This document shows positions 1-7,515 of a stretch of 34,194 bases of DNA, piece after piece. Numbering within the stretch: position 1 is the first letter of the stretch; each line of letters starts with the position of its first letter. This DNA comes from an uncultured Selenomonas sp. (GTDB lineage Bacteria > Bacillota > Negativicutes > Selenomonadales > Selenomonadaceae): NCBI GenBank assembly GCA_947167105.1, contig CAMVGU010000030.1:1-34194 (forward strand), given 5' to 3'. Made by a program: the position numbers and the translations under genes. The notes under the pieces were generated by a model. It saw only the letters and a list, made by a program, of their open reading frames with translations, was not told where the DNA came from and ran no database searches.

Positions 1-68
1 AGAACGAGGGCGGCAGCGCCCATCCCTGGGCGCGGGATTACCGTTGCCTTCTGCGAAGTGCAACAAAA

Positions 69-90
69 GTCCGCCCCCAAGGGGGCGGAC
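69..90 (-). terminator. Perfect hairpin, likely intrinsic terminator for leftward transcription
   Basis: A 10-bp perfect inverted repeat (GTCCGCCCCC, two-base loop, GGGGGCGGAC) is followed on the minus strand by TTTTGTTG. On the plus strand no T-run follows, so it should act on leftward transcripts. Bases 1-68 hold no gene that I recognise. Confidence 0.5.
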
Positions 91-159
91 AGGGAGCGGA
101 CATGTACAATGATATTTTTTTGTTTTTTTCCTAAATTACATATTTTTTTCATACTTCTC

Positions 160-168
160 TGATAGAAT
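160..168 (+). promoter_or_regulatory. Extended -10 promoter of candidate small RNA
   Basis: TGATAGAAT fits an extended -10 element (TGn then TAGAAT at 163-168) and lies in a very T-rich stretch (116-150). No good -35 hexamer is visible. Transcription would start near 175. Confidence 0.45.
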
Positions 169-174
169 AAAGCT

Positions 175-340
175 GTCAATAAGAGAGATACCTTGTCAAT
201 CCCCTAGGTGTCGTGAGTGCTCTTGTTGATTTCCCTGCAAGGGGGTTCATCCCACCCTCCTTGTTATCCCATTTCTCAAACGCTTTATCATCCCTTCCAA
301 GCGTTTGCCCCTCCTGGATCGTGCAGGAGGGGCTTTTTTT
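175..340 (+). ncRNA. Candidate trans-acting small RNA with C-rich loops and its own terminator
   Basis: A stretch of about 165 nt with no convincing coding frame lies between a promoter-like element and a strong intrinsic terminator. It contains a perfect 9-bp stem (277-285 with 299-307) whose 13-nt loop holds CATCCCTTCC. An unpaired CCCACCCTCCTTG lies at 251-263, and further UUCCC/UCCC runs are present. These are complementary to Shine-Dalgarno sequences (AAGGAGGGUG). C-rich loops of this kind are known from SD-binding small RNAs in Firmicutes such as RsaE. That this RNA exists and acts so is inference. Confidence 0.5.
307..340 (+). terminator. Intrinsic terminator of candidate small RNA
   Basis: A 10-bp stem GCCCCTCCTG (307-316) pairs with CAGGAGGGGC (324-333) around a 7-nt loop and is followed by seven T. 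One stem arm is itself an anti-SD-like CCCCTCC. Confidence 0.85.
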
Positions 341-347
341 GCTCACT

Positions 348-438
348 AAAAAAGCCTTCCCCTCTGGGGGTGAGCTTGCGAACGGGAGTCCGGTGGACTC
401 CCTGGAGGGGGACCGCGCCAGCGGTGGATGAGGTTCGC
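348..438 (-). repeat. Dispersed MITE-like repeat, copy 1a
   Basis: A 91-bp segment that is, in reverse complement, nearly identical to 2120-2209 (about three differences by eye). It contains the inner hairpin GGGAGTCC-GGT-GGACTCCC. Together with the copy at 2120-2209 it flanks brnQ as an inverted pair. Confidence 0.8.
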
Positions 439-447
439 ATTGTGCGG

Positions 448-499
448 CTTAAAACCTCACCCACCGTCTTCGACGGTTTCCCCTCCCCAAGGGGGAAGG
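448..499 (+). repeat. Dispersed MITE-like repeat, copy 1b (short, divergent)
   Basis: This segment resembles the other copies (an ACCTCA-CCACCG start and an AAGGGGGAAGGCT end), but its centre is a different hairpin, CCGTC-TTC-GACGG. It faces copy 1a tail to tail and lies just after the brnQ stop codon, where it may also end brnQ transcription. Confidence 0.5.
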
Positions 500-507
500 C
501 TCAAAAC

Positions 508-1863
508 TTACACTTCGCTCTCCGGCTGCTGCACCGGGGCTATAGGTTCTGCCCCTTGAAATCGGGACAGGACGGCCCCCAGCACTGCGCCAAGAAGCGC
601 AGGCAGCAGCCAGCCCAGCATCAGGCTGTAGAAGGGTACATACTCAGCCAGCACGGCGTTCAGCGCCGGCAGCTGCAGGCCCGCTGCCTTCAGCGCATCA
701 ATCACCGCAAAGACAAGGGTGAAATCCAGGGCACAGCGATAGACCAGTGTACGCCCGCCAATGAAGCCATGGAACAGGGACAGCACCACCAGCACAATAA
801 CCAGCGGGTAGATGGCAACCAGGAAGGGCACAGCCAGGGCAATAATCTGCGTCAGGCCGAAATTAGAGACCACGAAGCTGAACAGCACAATGGCAAGCAG
901 CAGACGCTGGTAGCTGATTTGGTTATTGAATTGCTTGTTGAAGAACCAGGCCGCACCGGAGGAAATGCCGCAGCTCGTGGTCAGGCAGGCCAGCCCGATA
1001 ACGACGGCCAGGAACAGATTGCCCAGGGGCCCGAAGAAAATCCTTACCGCATCGGCCAGGAGCTGGCCGCCGTTGGCGGAATGTCCCAAAACGCCGGCGC
1101 TGGTGGCACCGATATAGGCCAGGGAACCGTAGACCAGGCTCATCAGGGTCAGCGCAATCATGCCCGCCGCCAGGCACACACGGCCCAGGTCCTTTTTGTC
1201 GCTGACCCCCCGCTCACGCACGGCATTCACCACCAGGGTGCCGATGGCGATGGAAGCCAGCAGATCCATGGTCTGATAGCCATCCTGGAAGCCTTGGGCG
1301 AAGGGAGCCGCCACATAAGAACCAGTGGCATCAATCAGCTCCCCCAAAGGGCTCGAAAAGGCACGCACAAACATCAAGGCCAGGAACGCCAGCAACACAG
1401 GCGTCAGCATCTTGCCCACACGGTCAATCAGTTTGCTGGGATTCAGGGCCAGATAGTAAGTTGCCAGAAAGAACAGGGCCGTGTAAACAGCCTGCCCCAG
1501 GACCATATTATCCTCGCTGAGGAACGGGCGAATGCCAATCTCAAAGGACACCGCCCCCGTGCGGGGGATTGCAAACATAGGGCCAATGGTCAGATAAAGT
1601 ATGACCAGCAGCGCCGTGGCGAAAGCCGGCCGCGTCATGCGCGAGATAAATTCAATATAATGGCCCCCCTGCATCGCTATGGCGGCAATGCCCAGGAGGG
1701 GCAAGCCCACCCCCGTCACCAGGAAGCCCGCCATGGCAGGCAATACATTCAGCCCGGCAGCCTGTCCCAGGGCCGGAGGAAAAATCAGATTCCCAGCGCC
1801 GAAAAAGATGGAAAACATCATCAGGCCAATGCTGATAAGTTCCCCTTTGCTGAGTTTTTCCAT
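508..1863 (-). CDS. brnQ: Branched-chain amino acid:cation symporter (BrnQ/LIVCS family)
   Basis: A 451-residue polytopic membrane protein that takes up leucine, isoleucine and valine with Na+ or H+. The N-terminus (LSKGELISIGLMMFSIFFGA, then GNLIFPPALG) is the characteristic start of the LIVCS family, and about twelve hydrophobic segments follow, which is the usual length and topology. I chose the ATG at 1863 because GGGAG lies 9 nt upstream; the ATG two codons earlier (1869) leaves only 3 nt. It is a single-gene unit with its own promoter (1987-2016) and a possible attenuator in the leader. It is flanked on both sides by inverted copies of a short dispersed repeat. Family assignment is firm; the preferred substrate is inferred. 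Confidence 0.95.
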   Translation of the reverse strand: MEKLSKGELISIGLMMFSIFFGAGNLIFPPALGQAAGLNVLPAMAGFLVTGVGLPLLGIAAIAMQGGHYIEFISRMTRPAFATALLVILYLTIGPMFAIPRTGAVSFEIGIRPFLSEDNMVLGQAVYTALFFLATYYLALNPSKLIDRVGKMLTPVLLAFLALMFVRAFSSPLGELIDATGSYVAAPFAQGFQDGYQTMDLLASIAIGTLVVNAVRERGVSDKKDLGRVCLAAGMIALTLMSLVYGSLAYIGATSAGVLGHSANGGQLLADAVRIFFGPLGNLFLAVVIGLACLTTSCGISSGAAWFFNKQFNNQISYQRLLLAIVLFSFVVSNFGLTQIIALAVPFLVAIYPLVIVLVVLSLFHGFIGGRTLVYRCALDFTLVFAVIDALKAAGLQLPALNAVLAEYVPFYSLMLGWLLPALLGAVLGAVLSRFQGAEPIAPVQQPESEV

Positions 1864-1922
1864 ATACATTCGCTCCCATTCTTACAGCAATGTCCTTCCC
1901 ACGTGTACATCAAATTGCAAAG

Positions 1923-1948
1923 AAAAACCCCCGCATTTCAGTTTGCGG
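1923..1948 (-). promoter_or_regulatory. Possible transcription attenuator in brnQ leader
   Basis: In the roughly 110-nt leader between the brnQ promoter and start codon, CCGCA and TGCGG form a 5-bp stem followed on the minus strand by GGG and five T. This looks like a small intrinsic terminator ahead of the gene. No T-box core or leucine-rich leader peptide was found. Confidence 0.35.
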
Positions 1949-1986
1949 CAGGCAGGAACGGCACTGCTATTGATTTTGCTGGAGCC

Positions 1987-2016
1987 ATTATAGCACAGGC
2001 CTGCGTTACAATGCAA
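1987..2016 (-). promoter_or_regulatory. brnQ promoter
   Basis: On the minus strand, TTGCAT (2016-2011), an 18-bp spacer and a perfect TATAAT (1992-1987) preceded by TGC (extended -10). Confidence 0.7.
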
Positions 2017-2071
2017 CACGTAAAATTCACATCTCTTGCCTACTCTGCATATGACGCAAATCTTCCTGACG

Positions 2072-2080
2072 TGGTATAAT
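2072..2080 (+). promoter_or_regulatory. Promoter for the 2239-3070 gene pair
   Basis: TGGTATAAT is an extended -10 with a perfect TATAAT at 2075-2080. Transcription would begin right at the repeat element that follows, so that element forms the 5' UTR of the downstream genes. Confidence 0.55.
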
Positions 2081-2085
2081 CCGAT

Positions 2086-2216
2086 TATACTCGTTAAAGA
2101 AAAAATATTCCTCATGACAGCGAACCTCATCCACCGCTTACGCGGTCCCCCGCCAGGGAGTCCACCGGACTCCCGTTCGCAAGCTCACCCCCAGAGGGGA
2201 AGGCTTTTTCATCGAT
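2086..2216 (+). repeat. Dispersed MITE-like repeat, copy 2
   Basis: Starts with TATACTCGTTAAAG, shared with the copies at 4465 and 15995, continues through GCGAACCTCATCCACCGC, an inner hairpin with ACC loop (2156-2174), and ends in AAGGCTTTTTCATCG. Bases 2120-2209 are nearly identical to the reverse complement of 348-438. Confidence 0.8.
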
Positions 2217-2238
2217 AAACATACAGGGAGGAAAAGAT

Positions 2239-2676
2239 ATGGCCGATACCGAGGAAACAACACAGCAAAAAGATCCGCTGGTAACTATGCCCCATGGGGA
2301 GCAGCAGCAAATCAAGATGGAAATCGTGGATATGATTCACCGCGGCGAAAGCCCTTATGATGTCATTGCCCATATGGCAAAATGGCTGGAGCAGGCCTCC
2401 GGGGAGCGGGGCTATGCGGAATACGTGGAGCAGCAGATCCGCGCCATCTACGGCTTCGCCCTGGAGCACGTAAAGCCCATGCAGGACGAGCTGCAAACAG
2501 TGGAGGAACGCCTGCAGCGCATTGAGCTGGCCTACCAGAATCCTGATTTCACCGAGGAAGAACATATCCGCATCGGCTTTGCCATCGACCGCCACAAAAA
2601 AAACATCGAGCGCCTGAAGGAAATGATACAGCGGGCGGAGGCCGACGGCATTGACCCCACCATCAGGAAGAACTGA
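2239..2676 (+). CDS. Small helical cytoplasmic protein of unknown function
   Basis: A 145-residue protein with no signal peptide or membrane segment. It is rich in Glu, Gln and Lys. The second half (about residues 65-135, with MQDELQTVEERLQRIELAY and RHKKNIERLKEMIQRAEA) looks like two long helices able to form a coiled coil. The ATG is well supported by GGGAGG 7 nt upstream. The DUF192 gene starts 11 nt after the stop and its SD (GAGG) overlaps this stop codon, so the two are co-transcribed and probably translationally coupled. I do not recognise the family and assign no function. Confidence 0.75.
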   Translation: MADTEETTQQKDPLVTMPHGEQQQIKMEIVDMIHRGESPYDVIAHMAKWLEQASGERGYAEYVEQQIRAIYGFALEHVKPMQDELQTVEERLQRIELAYQNPDFTEEEHIRIGFAIDRHKKNIERLKEMIQRAEADGIDPTIRKN

Positions 2677-2686
2677 GGCCGCTGCC

Positions 2687-3070
2687 ATGGGCAAGACTTA
2701 TCTGCAACTGCAAAACGATGCCAAGCCTGCCGCCCTCCTGCAGGCAGAAACGGCCTGTACCTTCTGGCAGCGCTTCCGCGGCCTGATGCTGCGCTCCCCC
2801 CTGCCCCCCGGCCACGCCCTGCTGCTCGCCCCCTGCGCCAGCGTGCATATGTGCTGGATGCGCTTTGCCCTTGATATCGTCTATCTGGACAAAGATTGGA
2901 AAATCCTCAAAATTGTCCCCCGCCTCCGTCCCTGGCTCGGCCTTTCCCTGTGCCCCGGTGCCTGGGGCGTACTGGAAATGACCGCCGGGGAAGCAGAGCG
3001 GCTGGGCCTGGCTCCGGGACAGATTTTGCACAGTATAAACAACAGGCAGGAATCCGGACGTATCGGATAG
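2687..3070 (+). CDS. DUF192 family protein
   Basis: A 127-residue single-domain protein of the DUF192 family. Visible family features are an early ...FWQRFRGLMLR... segment, then APCASVHMCWMRFALDIVYLD (the conserved histidine-methionine-pattern strand, here with Cys in place of the more usual Thr/Phe), a basic segment KILKIVPRLRPW and the closing VLEMTAGEAERLGLAPGQ. DUF192 proteins are often exported in Gram-negatives, but no signal peptide is present here. The ATG at 2687 is preceded by GAGG at 8 nt; an upstream in-frame TTG at 2651 would overlap the previous gene and has no SD. The biochemical role of the family is not established. Confidence 0.85.
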   Translation: MGKTYLQLQNDAKPAALLQAETACTFWQRFRGLMLRSPLPPGHALLLAPCASVHMCWMRFALDIVYLDKDWKILKIVPRLRPWLGLSLCPGAWGVLEMTAGEAERLGLAPGQILHSINNRQESGRIG

Positions 3071-3071
3071 A

Positions 3072-3110
3072 ATTTATGCTTGTTGACGAAAAAGCCTTCC
3101 CCAAGGGAGG
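3072..3110 (-). repeat. Fragment of the dispersed repeat (one end only)
   Basis: GACGAAAAAGCCTTCCCC with upstream TTTATGCTTGTT resembles the reverse complement of the right end of copy 2 (2195-2222). The rest of the element is absent, and the phosphatase SD follows directly. Confidence 0.45.
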
Positions 3111-3136
3111 GCTTGAAAAGGAGGAATCAAAAATCC

Positions 3137-4399
3137 ATGAACACGATGAAAAAGACCCTCTCCCTGCTGCTGGTCTGTCTGGCCATTTGCCTGACCCAGC
3201 TTGCAGTCGTCCAGGCCAGGGAGCACGGAGAGCGCTACCAGCTCACCCAGGTGCTGGCCCTGAGCCGCCACGGTGTACGCGCCCCCCTTTACGGCAAGGA
3301 CTCCTTCGCTGTACGCTCCACTCCCCACAAATGGCTGGCGTGGTCTGCACAGCCGGGGGAACTCACGGTGAAAGGCGGCGCAGCGGAAACATTGATGGGA
3401 CAGTATTTCCGCCTCTGGCTGGAAGATGAGGGACTGCTCCCCCACAATTACCTGCCCGCTGCCGGGGAGGTGCGCGTCTACGCCAATTCCTTCCAGCGCA
3501 CCATCGCCACGGCCCGTTTCTTCACGGCAGGCATGATGCCTCTGGGAAATATCGAAGTGGAAAGGCATCTGGCCATCGATGAGGCAGACCCGGTCTTTAT
3601 GCCCGGTGCCCCGGATTTCACCCCCGCCCTGGAAAAGCAGACCCTGAAAGAAGTGGAGTCCGTAGGAGGCATCCAGCAATTTGGCGCCAACCTCCAGGAG
3701 GACTGCAACATTACCAGCGAAGTGCTGGATTTCGGCAGGTCAGTGGAAGGCAGGGGACAAGGCAGCATAAATGCCTCCGACATCTCCCTGAATCTGGACA
3801 AGGGCCTGAAAATCGAAGGTGCCCTGCGAAATCTGCACCGCTCCGCAGATGCCCTGGTGCTCCAATACTATGAGGAGCCAAACGATAAAAAAGCCGCCTT
3901 CGGCCATGAGATTGGCCTCCAGGAATGGCTTGCCATCGGCAGGGTGGCCTACTGCACCCTGGATTTCCTCTACACCACCCCCACCTATGACGCTGTTTAT
4001 GCCCACGGGCTGCTCTCCACCATGCAGCAGGAGCTGGCAAACGACCAGCGCAAGTTCACTTTCCTCTGCGGCCACGATATCAACCTGGCCACGGTGCTCC
4101 CCGCCCTGGGGGTGGAGGATTACGTGCTGGAGGGCAGCCTGGCTCCCAGGACCCCCCTCAGCGGCAAGCTGGTCATCTGCGTCTGGCAGGGTGAGGACGG
4201 AGAATATGCAGACCTGCGCCTGGTATATCCGGGACTGGAACAGCTCCGCCACCTGGAGCCCCTGAGCCTTGAGCAGCCGCCCCAGGTCAAGCGCCTGAAA
4301 CTCAAGGGCCTCACGGCCAATGGCGACGGTCTCTACCGCCTGCAAGATTTGCAGGAGCGCTTCGCTGCCGCCATCGCTGTCAAGGCACGGTATCAGTAA
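3137..4399 (+). CDS. Exported histidine acid phosphatase (glucose-1-phosphatase/phytase-like)
   Basis: A 420-residue member of the histidine acid phosphatase branch, which hydrolyses phosphomonoesters through a phosphohistidine. A Sec signal peptide spans residues 1 to about 27 (basic start, LSLLLVCLAICL core, likely cleavage after VQA). The catalytic RHGVRAP motif is at 44-50 and the proton-donor motif GHD is at 312-314 (HD 313-314), the spacing expected of AppA/Agp-like enzymes. The product should act in the periplasm, to release phosphate or sugars. The ATG at 3137 follows AAGGAGG; in-frame codons upstream would disrupt the signal peptide. A strong hairpin terminator follows the stop. Substrate (phytate, glucose-1-phosphate or other) cannot be read from the sequence. 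Confidence 0.88.
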   Translation: MNTMKKTLSLLLVCLAICLTQLAVVQAREHGERYQLTQVLALSRHGVRAPLYGKDSFAVRSTPHKWLAWSAQPGELTVKGGAAETLMGQYFRLWLEDEGLLPHNYLPAAGEVRVYANSFQRTIATARFFTAGMMPLGNIEVERHLAIDEADPVFMPGAPDFTPALEKQTLKEVESVGGIQQFGANLQEDCNITSEVLDFGRSVEGRGQGSINASDISLNLDKGLKIEGALRNLHRSADALVLQYYEEPNDKKAAFGHEIGLQEWLAIGRVAYCTLDFLYTTPTYDAVYAHGLLSTMQQELANDQRKFTFLCGHDINLATVLPALGVEDYVLEGSLAPRTPLSGKLVICVWQGEDGEYADLRLVYPGLEQLRHLEPLSLEQPPQVKRLKLKGLTANGDGLYRLQDLQERFAAAIAVKARYQ

Positions 4400-4415
4400 G
4401 GCAAGCAATAGAAAG

Positions 4416-4457
4416 GGCAAAGAGCCGCTTATCATCACTGATAAGCGGCCCTTTGCC
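4416..4457. terminator. Long two-way hairpin between phosphatase gene and Tad operon
   Basis: GGCAAAG plus GCCGCTTATCA pair with TGATAAGCGGC plus CTTTGCC around a 4-nt loop, with one internal mismatch: about 18 bp. It lies between two convergent genes. Part of the stem resembles the terminator at 19827-19852. Confidence 0.65.
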
Positions 4458-4464
4458 TTGCAGG

Positions 4465-4579
4465 TATACTCGCTAAAGAAACTGTATTCCTCATGCCCCC
4501 CACCACCGCTTACGCGGTCCCCCGCCCCCAAGGGGGGCGGACTATGGAAATGTGGAACAGTTTTTCCTTATCGAGTATA
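4465..4579 (+). repeat. MITE-like repeat, copy 3, with terminal inverted repeats
   Basis: This 115-bp element begins TATACTCG and ends CGAGTATA. Inside these ends, AAAGAAACTGTATTCC is imperfectly mirrored by GGAACAGTTTTTCC. Its centre is a GC-rich hairpin (CCGCCCCC/GGGGGGCGG). The ends with TA at the borders would suit mobilisation by an IS630/Tc1-type transposase; none is encoded here. It sits just after tadG and may act as its terminator. Confidence 0.65.
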
Positions 4580-4588
4580 ACACGTATT

Positions 4589-6493
4589 TCAGTTTTCCGC
4601 TTCCATATAGTTAGTGAATTTGTTATAGACAATCTGGTAGTCCATCGGCTGCTCGCTGATGGTCGTGTAGTTCCATACATGATTGCCTGTTTTTGCCACT
4701 TTCTCTGGCATCAGCACCGGAAGGACAAAATTTTTCAGTGTCTCCTGAGTACGTCCGCTGTCGGAGTTGCTCACGAACTCCAGCTCATGGGCAAGGATAA
4801 AGCCCTCTATCTTGCCCGTGCCCTTGATGATGGCCTTGCTAAAGGGAACATAGATAATCCCCTTGAAATCGTGCTTCAGATTGATGGTCACAGGAGGGGA
4901 TTCCGTTACGCTGGTCAGTCTCAGGTATTTATTAGCCGCCTTTATGGTACTGTCGTTATTAAAGTATTTCAACTCCCACGGACTATCTTTGCTAGGTTGA
5001 TATATCGTTGCCGGCGGCTGTATCTCTGTAGGCTTGTTATAATTTACATAGGGCACATCCTCCATGATTTCAGTATCTTGATTCGTTCCCGGAATTTTAA
5101 CCTTGCTCTCCCCCCTCAGCCTGGAGGGGCCATCATAGGCAATAATCATGGGAGTGGGGTTATTCCCTGTTACATTAATGGTAATGGGCTGCACAACCGT
5201 TACGTGCTCATGATTAGCATTATTTTCTTCATAAATGAGCACCGGCTCGCTCTCAAAGCGTACATAGAGAGGGCTTGCTACCCTGCTGCCCCAGTTATCA
5301 CCCGTGACAGTCAGCACCGTGGCACGGATGCGGGCGCTGGTGACTGTGCTATTGTTGGCAGTCTTCCAGGAATCTGCCCTGATATTCGGCCTGTCCACAT
5401 ACAGGGCTTTCAATTTGTCATCTGATTTGTTGGATTTGTTTTTGGAAGCATAACTAAAGAATGTATCAATCAACGTTTTATCCAACTTCCATTCGATGCC
5501 GTAGAGACTATTGAGGGCAGTATTCAATTCATTCTCTGCACCGGTAGTATTGTTTCTGGGCACGGCCTCGATAGGTGCCGCACAGAACTTATAATCCTCC
5601 TTCACCTTATGGACAGGGGGTCTATCCGGATCAGTTTCCCTGTCCTTGTAAGAGGCTATCCGCTGGCCCTGAGTGATCTCCATATAGGGAACAGCCATCA
5701 GAAACTCCTTGCGGGTCTTGACATCGGCATTAAAAAAATCGAGAGAATACATATTTTTAGGTGTTTGTATTTCCGGTGCAGCATCGACGGTGAATGTCTC
5801 AGGATTATCCTCATTGATGCTAAATCCCGCAAAGGTAAAGGTGGGATGAGGGTTTGTGTATGTCTTGTTGATGGTCTCCCAGCCCAAATCCTCCCAGTAA
5901 TAATTTGGTGCTACGTCAAAAATACTCTTCACTGTCTTCAGAATATCTTCCTTAATGCTCCCCGGCACCACCACTGCCAGAGCCTGCACCTTCACGGGGT
6001 ACTCGTTTACGCCGAAGACTTTCAGGAAGGAAGTGGCAAAGTTCTCGGTCAATGTTACTTTGTAAGCCTTGGCTCCATTCCCGTCAAAGAGGCTGGAGGC
6101 GAATTTCACCCTTTTGGCCTCCATGGCATTGGTGTCCAGAGCCAGCATAGCTTCGGCCTTGCGATACTCATCGGTATCGGTAGCGGAAGTCTTGAAAGTC
6201 AGCACATAATCCTTCTCATCTCTGTGGAAGGATAAGCCATAGCCATCCTCGCTTTCCTTCGCATCCGACAGGGACAAAAGATGCGCCTCCTTTGCCGTGA
6301 CGTTCACCCGCACCCCTGCCAGAGCCATGGCATCCGCCGCGTGCTGCAGGCGGGAATGGTGCATAAAGAGCATGCCAAAATCCACCGCCAGCCCCAAGAG
6401 ACCAATCAAGAGGGGCAGCAGGAGGGCTATCAGCACCACGGTAGCCCCCCTGTCTCCCTGCCCTTGCCGGAAAATGAATTTTCTGCCTGCCAT
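4589..6493 (-). CDS. tadG: TadG-like Tad pilus protein
   Basis: A 634-residue protein and the last gene of the Tad operon. Residues about 8-50 form a type IVb pseudopilin-like/Tad start: a basic stretch, GDRGATVVLIALLLPLLIGLL and AVDFGMLFMHHSRLQHAADA, matching the TadE/G-like N-terminal domain (PF13400). The rest is a large, polar, presumably periplasmic region. I see no DxSxS MIDAS motif, so the von Willebrand A domain of classical TadG seems absent. I chose the ATG at 6493 because GGGAGG lies 7 nt upstream; the ATG five codons earlier lacks an SD. It probably helps anchor or assemble the Flp pilus at the envelope. The TadG name rests on the N-terminus and operon position. Confidence 0.8.
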   Translation of the reverse strand: MAGRKFIFRQGQGDRGATVVLIALLLPLLIGLLGLAVDFGMLFMHHSRLQHAADAMALAGVRVNVTAKEAHLLSLSDAKESEDGYGLSFHRDEKDYVLTFKTSATDTDEYRKAEAMLALDTNAMEAKRVKFASSLFDGNGAKAYKVTLTENFATSFLKVFGVNEYPVKVQALAVVVPGSIKEDILKTVKSIFDVAPNYYWEDLGWETINKTYTNPHPTFTFAGFSINEDNPETFTVDAAPEIQTPKNMYSLDFFNADVKTRKEFLMAVPYMEITQGQRIASYKDRETDPDRPPVHKVKEDYKFCAAPIEAVPRNNTTGAENELNTALNSLYGIEWKLDKTLIDTFFSYASKNKSNKSDDKLKALYVDRPNIRADSWKTANNSTVTSARIRATVLTVTGDNWGSRVASPLYVRFESEPVLIYEENNANHEHVTVVQPITINVTGNNPTPMIIAYDGPSRLRGESKVKIPGTNQDTEIMEDVPYVNYNKPTEIQPPATIYQPSKDSPWELKYFNNDSTIKAANKYLRLTSVTESPPVTINLKHDFKGIIYVPFSKAIIKGTGKIEGFILAHELEFVSNSDSGRTQETLKNFVLPVLMPEKVAKTGNHVWNYTTISEQPMDYQIVYNKFTNYMEAEN

Positions 6494-6522
6494 AGTACCG
6501 CCTCCCATCTGCCGAATTATTT

Positions 6523-7503
6523 TCAGAAACGCTTAATCAATACCAGAATTGAGGGCAGGAGCACCACCACAAAGAGGGCGGGAAAGATGCAGAAGACCAG
6601 GGGGAAAAGCATCTTCACCGGGGCCTTCATGGCCATGGCCTTTACATTCTGGCGATGGCGCTCCCGCAGGTTGTCCGACTGGCTCTGCAAGGTCTTGGAC
6701 ATGCTGGTGCCCAGGCGCTCCGCCTGGATGATGGAGGTGACGAAAAGGGACACATCCTGCAGGCCGCAGCGCTCCGCCAGGCGGCGGAAGGCGGTGCGGC
6801 GCACCATGCCCATGCGGATATCATCCTGCAGGCGGCGGCACTCGTCGATAAAGGGCCCCTGCATCCTGTCCGTAATCTTCCGCAGGGAGCCATCGAAGGA
6901 CAGGCCCGCATAGACACTGACGGACAGGAGATCCAGCACCTGGGGGAGCTGCCTCATGATCCGCTCCTGGCGGCGGCTGATCATGGACTGCAGAATCAGT
7001 GTGGGAAAAAGACCTCCCAGAATGCCACCCGCCACCAGGGTCATGGTGCCCTGGACAAAGCGCATAAAGCCCAGGGTCATGGTTCTGTCTGCCACGAAAA
7101 TGAAATAAGCCAGCCCCCACCCTGCCCCGGCGCAGAGAAGGGAAAAAAGCAGGAACTTGCCGGGGGCAAATTGCTGCCTGATGCCCGCCAGGGTCAGGCG
7201 TCGATCCACCAGGGCCAGTACCTCTGCAGGGGCAAAGCGTGAAAACACACCTGTAAAGGCCACATAAGCCGGGCGCAGCACCCGCTCGGCAAAGGTTACA
7301 TCCCGCATGTCCAGATTGGAGCGCCAGGAACGTGCCTCCTGCCGCAGTGCTCCCTGCTGGCTGTCATCTTCTACAACAACTTCTCCCAGGCTCTTGACCC
7401 TGGCCCTTACCTGTGCCTCCAGCTTCAGGTAATGCCTGAGAACGCCGTAAGCGCACAGGAAGCACAGCACGCCCACGGAGATAGCGAACAATATGCGGAG
7501 CAT
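6523..7503 (-). CDS. tadC: Tad pilus inner-membrane protein TadC (T2SS F domain)
   Basis: A 326-residue membrane protein of the GspF/TadC family, which with TadB forms the inner-membrane platform of the Tad secretion machine. There is an N-terminal membrane segment (residues 3-22), a cytoplasmic stretch, a pair of hydrophobic segments around 120-175, the F-domain helical bundle (QLPQVLDLLSVSVYAGLSFD and later FVTSIIQAERLGTSMSKTLQ), and a C-terminal membrane segment (FPLVFCIFPALFVVVLLPSI). AAGGGGG precedes the ATG by 7 nt. The gene is separated from tadB by flp, tadE and tadA, whereas tadA-tadB-tadC are usually adjacent. Confidence 0.93.
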   Translation of the reverse strand: MLRILFAISVGVLCFLCAYGVLRHYLKLEAQVRARVKSLGEVVVEDDSQQGALRQEARSWRSNLDMRDVTFAERVLRPAYVAFTGVFSRFAPAEVLALVDRRLTLAGIRQQFAPGKFLLFSLLCAGAGWGLAYFIFVADRTMTLGFMRFVQGTMTLVAGGILGGLFPTLILQSMISRRQERIMRQLPQVLDLLSVSVYAGLSFDGSLRKITDRMQGPFIDECRRLQDDIRMGMVRRTAFRRLAERCGLQDVSLFVTSIIQAERLGTSMSKTLQSQSDNLRERHRQNVKAMAMKAPVKMLFPLVFCIFPALFVVVLLPSILVLIKRF

Positions 7504-7515
7504 ACATCAGCCCCC

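Noticed and set aside
217..2079. A 620-codon plus-strand open frame
   Set aside because: It runs antisense to brnQ and through the small-RNA region; its composition (Gln/His/Arg-rich, no membrane or domain pattern) is that of a shadow of a GC-rich gene.
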